A stretch of 64,000 bases of DNA from Toxotes chatareus. Taxonomy: Eukaryota; Chordata; Actinopteri; Toxotidae. The DNA lies in NCBI GenBank assembly GCA_016801885.1, contig CM028889.1, forward strand, positions 24,620,001 through 24,684,000. The letters are read 5' to 3'. Positions 24,161 to 34,000 of this stretch are shown here, piece after piece (position 1 is the stretch's first letter; each line of letters starts with the position of its first letter). Position numbers and translations under genes: made by a program. Under the pieces are notes generated by a model, which saw only the letters and a list, made by a program, of their open reading frames with translations, did no database searches and was not told the DNA's origin.

Positions 24161-27100
24161 CTGAGAAGACAGACAAACATAAGAGTTAAATGCTGTTAAA
24201 TAGTGAAAAGAGAAGAAGAAATCACATTTATCTTGCTCCACAGAGCCACAGGAGAACAGTGGTATGAGTGTGATCACTAGCTGTGTTGCCAGCTCGGATG
24301 GTGCGATCCAAACTGAAGATCACACATCCCATCCAGCCAGAGGTGCTAAAACAAGGGCTGGTTCCTACTCTGCCCCCAGCCATTAAAACTCTGTGAGGGA
24401 GGCAGAGGCAAAGCTGTTTTGATGTGCCATGTGTGGTGTGGAGTTTAATGGGGTAATTAAGGTTGGGTGGTGGTGGAGGCGAGAACTGGGGCTGCGTCAT
24501 TACCCAGACCCAGGCGAGCCACTCCGACATCCAGCTGCTGCATTTGCACTCTAATCACTTGTAGGTTTGTGTTTTACAGAAGCGCAGCGATCCCACAGAC
24601 ACACTCCTAATGCACTCTCAGAGGAAGTGGAAGGGGTTTTAAATGAACGTGGTGATACTTTAAGAGTGCATTTAAATTATTTTCAACCTACTATGCCGGG
24701 CAAAAAAGTCTATCATCAACAATGCATAAATAAAGAGGGGAGCACACTGTGGAGGTCCAGCCACGAGGGCAAGAATGAGAAGCAGTAAACTGAAGAGCAG
24801 GAGTTAAGAATCCAAAACAGTCTGAGGATGTGAGAGGTCACAAGGAGACTCACCCTCTTGTAGCTGGAGGGCAGCAAAGAAGCTACAGTATCACTCAGAC
24901 CAAGGAAAGAAGGCCTCTTCTCTGGCTCGCTGTTCCAGCACTTCATCATCATCTCATACCTGCAAAAAGCAAAAACAGCCAACATTACCATGGAGAACAG
25001 TACAACCTGTCCCGCACCTTGTAATTTTGCCATGACTCATGTCAGCCACACATGTGTATCACCGCTTAGAAACAAACTGTTCCCGAGCTTACAGCCCAGT
25101 ACATTCCTCATCTGACACGACGTGACGGAAATTTTATGTCACACACGGCAACAGTACAGTCGAGTGCGAGTGATCACGTACACATCGTGAGGCGCATGCT
25201 CGGGTTTGGACATCCTGTATCCACTCTTGATCTTGTTGTAGAAGCTCGAATCCACGACCATCCCTGGGTAGGGGGTGCCACCTTCAGACCAAAACATGCG
25301 CTCATGAGTTCACCAAGCAACACCAGACTCCAGGTTTTTTTGTTTCTTTAACAGACATGTGCAGGAGGCTCACCTAAGGAGAATATCTCCCAGAGGAGAA
25401 TGCCGTAAGACCAAACGTCACTGAGAGTAGTGTACAGGTTGTCAAAAATACTCTCTGGTGCCATCCACTTCACCGGCAGAAAAGTCTGTGTGATGACAAA
25501 GAGGAAATCTTTGATTGTACTTGCAAAACCAGTGTAGAAAAGCATAACAAAACTGCACTTTTGGTGTGAAGTAATGCACGAACAGACTTACACTCCCTTT
25601 GGAGACGTAGTTGTTGTCATGCATGATGTCTCTGGCCAGTCCAAAGTCACAGATCTTCACTATCTTGCCCTGAGACAGAAGGACATTCCTGGCAGCGAGG
25701 TCCCGATGCACACACTGCACAAAAGACAAAAGAGACAGTAAGCAAAAGTGATAAGTGGCTCTTTGCATCATGCAAAATTGTTCCATGCCTTCCCAAACCA
25801 ACACATTCTGCTCCCACAGCTACTGACTGCATCTATTTCTGTTTATATTTCATTTCAGCAGAGTTCATTTTTAATGCCGTTTCATATTGCTTTATAAAGC
25901 ATGGTCTTTGTGTAAACATGCCAGTTGGAGGGATGGCTGTGACCACTGTATATTTAGGGATAATAACTATGAAGCTGAATGAATAGCTTCTGGCTGCAGT
26001 GTGTGCCTGCCTGGTAATTCTAGCCCTGGCTGTGCTGCTACTATATTCAGCCCCTGGCCTCTCTCCTGAGTGGGCTCAGCAGCCTTCATGGGACTGCTTA
26101 TCACACAACCGCTGATCTCCTCAGTCCCCCTTCTTTGGCCGGCACAGCTGTCATCATATAGGACACCGTCCATCAGTGAAGTGGGAAGCAGGGGAATGTG
26201 AGGCTGTGGAGGAGCCTGTGTTGTGCACAAGTCCCAGAAATACAAATACATCACTGTCAGACTTACATTTTTAGAAGCCAGGAACTCCATGCCTTTGGCC
26301 ACCTGGTAGGTAAAGCTGAGCAGGTCGGTGGTGGAGAGGCCCTCGTTCATGTCGTCCGACAGCAGGTTGTCCATCTCGCCCTCTGGTTTAGAAAACACAC
26401 ACACACAAAACACCACAAGGCAGTCCATGAGTATATGTTCACCATGTATTGTAAATATAGTACTGGCTGCTCAAACCTGGCTTTTACTAATGGCAGGGAG
26501 AAACCGGGCATCATTATGTGTGTGCTACAATTATCCTCTCCATGTAATTACAGGGTTGTACCAGTCCTAAATTCTGACAAGGGTGTACCCCCTCAACCAA
26601 CACTGACTCAAACACAGCACTAAAGCCAAGCAAGTGCACACCACCAACCCAGAGAAGAGTGAAAAGGAGGACAGAGAGCAGAGAAAGAACCGCGGTGCAT
26701 ACCACTTGAGCCTTTCTGCGAGGGCGGGTGGTCGTAGTTGGACCTCTGGATGTCTGTATACTTGGAGGCATTGCTCATCTCCAGCATGGGCACATACTGA
26801 GTGTTGTCAGCCTGCTTCATATCCATGTAGTCTCCTTTGCTCTCGAAGGACAGGATCACATAACTGCTTGCAAACACCAGAGAGGAATGTTGTTAGCGAT
26901 GAGGCGAGGACAGGCTGTGGGAATATTGAGTCATATATACACCTAAGGTGAAAATACATTATGTTATGATCTTATTCTTATTCTTATGTGTGCCTGTGTC
27001 CTTAAAGCCTCTCACTCCCTCTGGCTGAGGTTAGAGGAAGATGTGGTTGAGACTAACATAGTAGCCAGGATTAAATCATGTTATGGTCATTTTGAGGTGT

Positions 27101-28055
27101 GGTCAGTGTGAGTCATCCATCAACACAGATGAACCTCAGAGAGAGAGACAGAGAAAGCGAGAGAGGGGGCTGCTTTTCCACCATGAACGTCTGGGCAGAC
27201 AGAATTAACAGGTATCTCCAATACAATGCAATTAGTCTGAAAACTGAGACCACTTCAGACTGCAATTTGATTGGGTGAAGACACCAGACTATCTCCTCTG
27301 CCATGGAGAAAATGGCGATAGAGTTACCGATTTAGGGTAGGGGAGAATGTGTGTGTGAGACAAAAGAATTAAAAAGTGTATTTAAATGTGTAGCTCTTTG
27401 TCCTTTCTGTAACATTTTCCAACCGTGATAAGAGTCTGAATTACAAGGTTAATTCAGGGTAAAAATAGAGCATTTGAAATGGAAATGAATGTGTGACAAG
27501 CTAAGACACAAATATGTGGCACCTCCTGCTGCTCTCGTCTGCAGGGTTGATTCCAAAGATATCCAGCTCTTTCTTATTCTTCTCTGGGTTCAGGCTCAGG
27601 AAGTTCTCCCTGTTCTTGTGCAGGTAGTTGACCAGGTCCCCGTAGAAGCAGTACTCTGTGATAATGTAGATCGGGCCTGGGAACAGCACAACAAAGCGGT
27701 GCATCGGCGTCAGTCTGCGGGCTAATCTTATCAGCAGCTCATAAAGGCTAAAAGCAAAGTCAAGAGGGCAAGCCTCCACTTTCCCATAAAAAGGCTATTA
27801 AAATACCACACCCACCAAGAGCAGAGACAGGGCTGTCAATCTTTTTTGGCTGGTAGAGCTGTAAATGTCTACAACTGCCAATTTTGAATGAGTGTGTGTG
27901 TGTATGTATGTGTGTTTTTGGTTGTGTGAATGTGGGCGGTATTGTATGTGTCTTTGGTGACCAAATTGTAAGGGAAAGGCAACAATGGTTAATCTAAGCT
28001 GTTATTATACAGTATGTGTTTGCCTATGAATCACTGTGTGTCTTTTTTGTCCCCA

Positions 28056-28093
<38 letters not shown>

Positions 28094-31000
28094 ATTATTC
28101 ACCTGATTTGGTGCAAGCACCCAGAAGGTTGACAATGTTTAGATGAGGTCCAAGATGAGTCATAATCTTCAATTCAGACATCAGGGCTTGTTTCTCACTG
28201 GAGCGTGCTGTGGCTGAAAGAAAGTACAGAAACCATGACTATCATCACACATATTCAAACCGCCAACAAGCCAACCAACCAACCATGCATTCAGCCAAAA
28301 CCGCCTCCTTCATCTGAATTCTACAGTTAAAGTCGCATTGTCCTGTTCTAAAAAAAGTGTCTTTGTTTACCCTGTGGATTCTGATATCTTCCTTTTCCAT
28401 CACTTCGCACCGTCGCTGCCCCAGCAAGTTTTGCAACAGTTGAATAAAATCAGCTTTCAGGTGTTGCTTCACTTGCATGTTTCAGTTTTTCTCACAGTTT
28501 AGTATTAAAGGGGTTCGCACGCCTAATGTTTTGTGCCACTGATTGAATTTTCTTGTAGTGTTTTAGAGGCTTGTCAAGTTATGACAGCCCCCCCCCCCAC
28601 CTAAGAAAACTTAAAAACATAATTTAATTCTTGGGTTATCATGTCACATATACCTCTGATCTTTTTCACTTCCAGTAGCAACACTAGCTGCCTTCACCTA
28701 ACACCGGTATTAAGAAACATGTCAGACGAACGTTAGCAGCATCACTGTCATTTCTTGTCAGCTATTATCTGTTAAACTCACGTTTCAGCATCTTCACTGC
28801 CACTTTCATGACAGGTTGAGAGCGACTGAGTCCATAGGCGGTGCCCTCTACCACCTTCCCAAAGGCTCCAGAACCCAGGATACGACCTGAGAAAGACACG
28901 CAGACATGGGATCGGTTATCAAGGAAGAAAAACAAAGAACCTGCACAAACACACACATGCAGTTTGGATGCCTCTGCTTTCCCATCTGTGACTCCTTCAA
29001 TGGCTGACTGTCCTTGATCGCTGAGTCAAACCGATCCCCAGCCAGCAAACCCCTACTGCCCAAGCCAGATTAGTTTATCACAGCCTCACTTCAAAGACGG
29101 AGCGAGACATCCTGACCGGAACATCCCTGCAGGGAGGCTGCAGAGCCACCAGCAGCAGAATACAGTATTAGAACAGTGAAAAAGACAGTCAGCTTACCGA
29201 GCACAAGTCTGTCACGGGGGAATTCCCATCTGGAGTCGTAGGGAAGCTGCATGGGATCCACATAGATGTACTCATGGCCATCTGGGCTCACGGACTCGAT
29301 GACCCTCCAGCGGATCTCATATCGTGGTTTCTGAAAGGCAGAGGCCATTTGGAGGGCGGATTAATTAACCTTTGTCAAGTCAAAGCTGGTTGTTGGACTT
29401 GTTATTGGGTCTGATATTTCTAGACCGTAGTCAGTTGTCCTTAACAGTAACATGCCCTCGGCTTTGTAAAATCCACCTACAGATACAGTTTTACAGTTTT
29501 ATTTATAAGCTCGGAAGACATTTGCTTAGGTTTGGAATTTGAAGTTTAGGTTTTATCTTGTGTGGTTAATTTGCTCCAAAAACAAATTTTTCAAAACTTT
29601 TTCCCTTTAATGTAAACACTGAAAAAAGAAGGAATGGGTGAGTGAATGGGTGACTGAGTGAGAATAAATGCAGAATGACGGCAGCAGTACCTGTTTCCAG
29701 ATAACAACCAAGACAATGAGTGAGATGATGACAATGACCAGGAGCACCAGCACAGCAGCAGCTACAGTCAGCTCAGGGTGGGGGCCTGTTCAGGGGGAGA
29801 GCCAGTGGTCACACACGTTAGATGGAGTGCACATTAATCACATGGATGCAACATGTGCCTGCTGTAACGACAAATGAAATGTTTGCAATGAAATATGTTC
29901 TGTCAGAAGAAGCTGTTAAATCTGTAGGGTGGCCAGATTACTAGGCCCCAAAAGGGCCCCAAAGGGCCCCAAAGGGCCCAGTAATCACAGGGAGAGGTGG
30001 GGGATGGGGGAGGAGACCAGGCACTGGCACGGGGCGAGTGAGCATAGAGGTAGGGGGTGAAAAGCTCATCTGGAAGGACCAAATGGCCTAATGATCTCTG
30101 GCTTTCCTGAATTGCTGTCACAACAAGAGTCCCTTCCTCAGAGCCCCTGTCAGCTGTCTCACCGCAAACTCATCTTCTGACAGCTGCTGCAACACTGACA
30201 GCACTAACTGAGCCCTGAACACAGCCATTCACAAAGTCTGTCACACGCCGAGTGTCAGAAACAGAAGGAACTGAAGGTGAAAACAACAACATCAAATGTC
30301 AATTCAAAGCTGGGTAAAAAAAAAAAAAAAAGAAAGAAAGTTACTTCACAGCAACTGTGATGAAATGTGTGTTTTCTTACCATTAGACACCAGTTTGACC
30401 TCCCTGGTGACAGCAGCCATTTCGTTCCTAGCCAGGCAGCGGACTGCCAGTGTGTTTTCCAGATGACCAAACATGACCTGGCTCTCCAGGTTATTCTCTT
30501 CATCGATGCGGGAATCCACGGTGATCTCCGTGGAGTTGGTGGGGAGGGGGGCCCAGGAAGATGAGTCGTTCGCACAGCTGGGTGGGAACAAAGACATGTC
30601 ATCAATTCAAGGTGTGTAGGGACAACATGGATGTAGATGGAGAAGTCTGAAAGCAAATGAATGTTGTACTGAAGAAGACCGAACTTACTGTTTTATGTTC
30701 TTGCAGACGAACCACTCCACCACAGGAGTGGGCTGTCCTCTGGTGATGCACACCACAGCCTGACCTGTGGCTGAGCCATGGTGGATGTCCATCAGCTCCA
30801 CAATGACTGCAGGCACTGCGACATAGTCCAACAGAAGGGGTAAGCATAGAAAGGTGTGTGGAAATAAGCGAGAAAAATGCAAACTGTGTCTGGAGATTGT
30901 GAGATCAGTATCTAAGGAAATAAAGGTAAAGAATGGCTTGGCTTCTGACCTTTGACCTCCAGCATTAAGCTAACATCCTGACTTTGGTTTCCATTCTCCA

Positions 31001-34000
31001 CTCGCATGGTGTAGTTCCCACTGTCTTCCTCTTTGGCCCGTATCAGGGTGAGAGCACTCATGTAGCTACACAGAACAATAAAGCCAGAAACAGTCATAAC
31101 CACGCGGTCATAGAAGTTCACATTGCACTAAACCATAATGACAGACCCACCAGTGTGTGGGAATGTTACCTTCAGCTTGTCATTAGCTCTGCTGTCATTA
31201 GAGGAGCCTGGAGGAGAGTCTCACCTGGTCTCACTGAGCTGCTGGAGGCTGGTGGAGATCTCTGCTGTCACATCACTGAGTGGGATTCCATCTTTGAGCC
31301 ATGTGACGCGAGCAGTGGGGAAGGAGCTGATTTCAGCCCTGAACTCCCGGACCTCATCCAGCTCTGTTGATTCGTATTCTCCAAACCGCGGCGAGATGGA
31401 CATAAACTCGCTTCCTGTTAGAAAAGAGGAGAAGCCGGCAGGCAATCAGCGATCCCTCATTGCTGCAGGGAAAATAAGAAGTTATGAACTAATGCCACAC
31501 GCTTTGTATTTTATGTAAACAAAATAGAGCTTTCATACCAAAAACTCTAATAGCTAGCTGCCTCGTCTGACTCTCATTGCTCATTATATCCGTGATGGAG
31601 CAAGAGTAGATGCCGCTGTCTTTGGTTGAAGCATGGGGGATCATCAGAGTGTAAAGGATCTCCTGATCCTTCTTATTCTCATGCACTGTTTTGATAGCAC
31701 GATTAGCCTGTCAAAGAAAAACAGGTACTTTGAGTTTGAAACTACCTAACATTCAGGCTTACAGCAGCAACTTCTGAGAGACTAAAACCAAAGCACACAA
31801 TCAGTCAGAATTATCTTTAGTACTGTATAGGAAATCTTGTGCCCCCACCAGTTTCCCTGGGTATTTCCAGTGGTCTTCCAGAATCTCAGATCCCCGAGCC
31901 AGACAGGTGACTGTGATGGTGTCTCCCACCAGCAGAGCAGTCCGCTTGGCTGTGAGCTCAACGTGTAGAGCACCACCTTGAGATACGACAGGTGACAGTG
32001 TTAAAATGTCTGTGTTGGGGTAGAAATCCATGGAGCTTACAGATCAGCTTGGAATCGTATAATGCCTCTTTTTGAATGACGTTACACACATCTGCTGACA
32101 CAGATGCACACATTCACAAACATGTGAACACACACCTGTCCAGCCATGCACAATGAAGTCCTCGCTGATGTGTTCCTCTCCATTTATGAGGGCCTTACAA
32201 ATGTAGGTACCAGCAGTGAATACCCCCAGAGCGCCCCTCCTGCTGTCATAAACGCTCGGCACGGGCTGCTGGGTGTCGGCGTTAAACAGGGTCACATTAG
32301 CGCTGGGATCAGTCACTCGACACTGAATCTCCATCTCCTCATGGCCGGACAGGACATGGTTACCAAAAGGCACCGGCGACGGCACAAAGGGAACATCTGG
32401 ATCTGAGTTGGGGTAAAATAAGTTTTAGACCAGATAATAAAGTAACAAAAACACACAAACACAAAGCTGCTGTGCACCGTGTACCTGGCACATAGATGTA
32501 GATGCTGCTGTCCTCTGTCTCCTCAGTGTTATTTCTGCTGTAGAAGCACGAGTAGTAGCCCGTGTGCATTGCAGTGGCGCTGTCCACAGTGATGGATGTG
32601 ACAAACAGGCCGCTGTTGTCCTCCTGCACTTGCTCGACCACATCGAGAGGCGTCTCCCAGGCCAGCTTGGCCTCTCCACGGCAGGTCAGGGTGAAAGGAG
32701 TGTGGAGGGGCACCACCAGCTCCTCCATCGGTGGCAGCAGCACAGGGGCTGAGGATGGTGGGAACATCAATGCAGTGGGGGCTGAAAGAAACACATGTAC
32801 AGCGCTCAGTCATAGATTCTATCTGTCTTTCTATCGGTCTGTCTGTCTGCCTGTCTGTCCATCTATCTTACCTTTCACTTTAAGGATAATGGAAAACTGA
32901 GCAGTACGAGAGCCACTAAGGACCGTGATGGTATAATTCCCATTGTCTTTCTCCAGAGGTTGCCGCAATGTCAGAATGCTTTGATACCTGTGAGAAAAAA
33001 ATTGACAAATACTCGTTATTTAAATGAATAGTTGATATTTTGAGAAATACTCTCATTTGCTATAGGGAAGACACAGCTAGCACCCAGTTAGCTTAGTTTA
33101 GCATAAAGAGAAACGACTAGCTTCTGTCCTAAGGCAACAAAATACACCTGCACATCTAAAACTCCCTGATATGTGATTTGTTTTATCTGAAAATGTAAAG
33201 TTGATCTGTTGTGCTTTTACAGATGTTATAGATGATTAGTGCGGCAAGTTACAGTTATTTCTTTAAATTATTCCTTTAACCTTAACTAACTGTTGTCAGA
33301 CCTCACATTGAAAGGCCTTATCCATTAATCTCTTAACAAATCACAATCATTATCCTCACCGGTTCCCTTCAAGGTGGCTTGTTTTGGTGAGGATATAATA
33401 GTTCCCTTTCAGGGGTTTGCCATCTTTCAGCCAAGTCACTTTGGGAGCCGGGTAGGCATTGATGAGAATGGTAAACTCGGTCTCCTCCAAAAGGCTGACA
33501 AACTCCATCGGTAGAATCCCACTATGGTCCAGTGTCACAAAGGAATTCTCCTCTGAAGTAAGAAACAGAATGAGAAAAGACTGAGCTGCTGATTGTGGAT
33601 GAAAATGGCTAAAGAAATGGATTCAGTGAGTAAAAACAGAGGGACAGCAGAGTAAGATGAGGGCAGAGTGACAGGGAGGGCTGAGGTGAAACAAAGGCCT
33701 GACACACACACATCTGTTGAAGCCATCCCATAAAACACAGTAGCTGATGTTGAAAGCAGAGGTGAAGCTTTACAGTCGGACGGTGGATAATGACTTCCAC
33801 ACACCGCTAAAAGCAGCTCGTGCACGTATACGAAACCACAAATAATTTACCTGAACGATGATGAGAGTATTAAAAGTGGATTAAGTGACTGTAAGTCAGT
33901 GATGTGAGCTCTGTCACACTATTACAGTTCTGCTGAAGGTATCCAGGACATGTTTCTGGACTTACCGAAGACACTGACGGCCACGCTGCTGGCTCTGACC

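Noticed and set aside
26198..26623. 141-codon plus-strand open frame
   Set aside because: Antisense shadow over pdgfra exon 22 and its introns.
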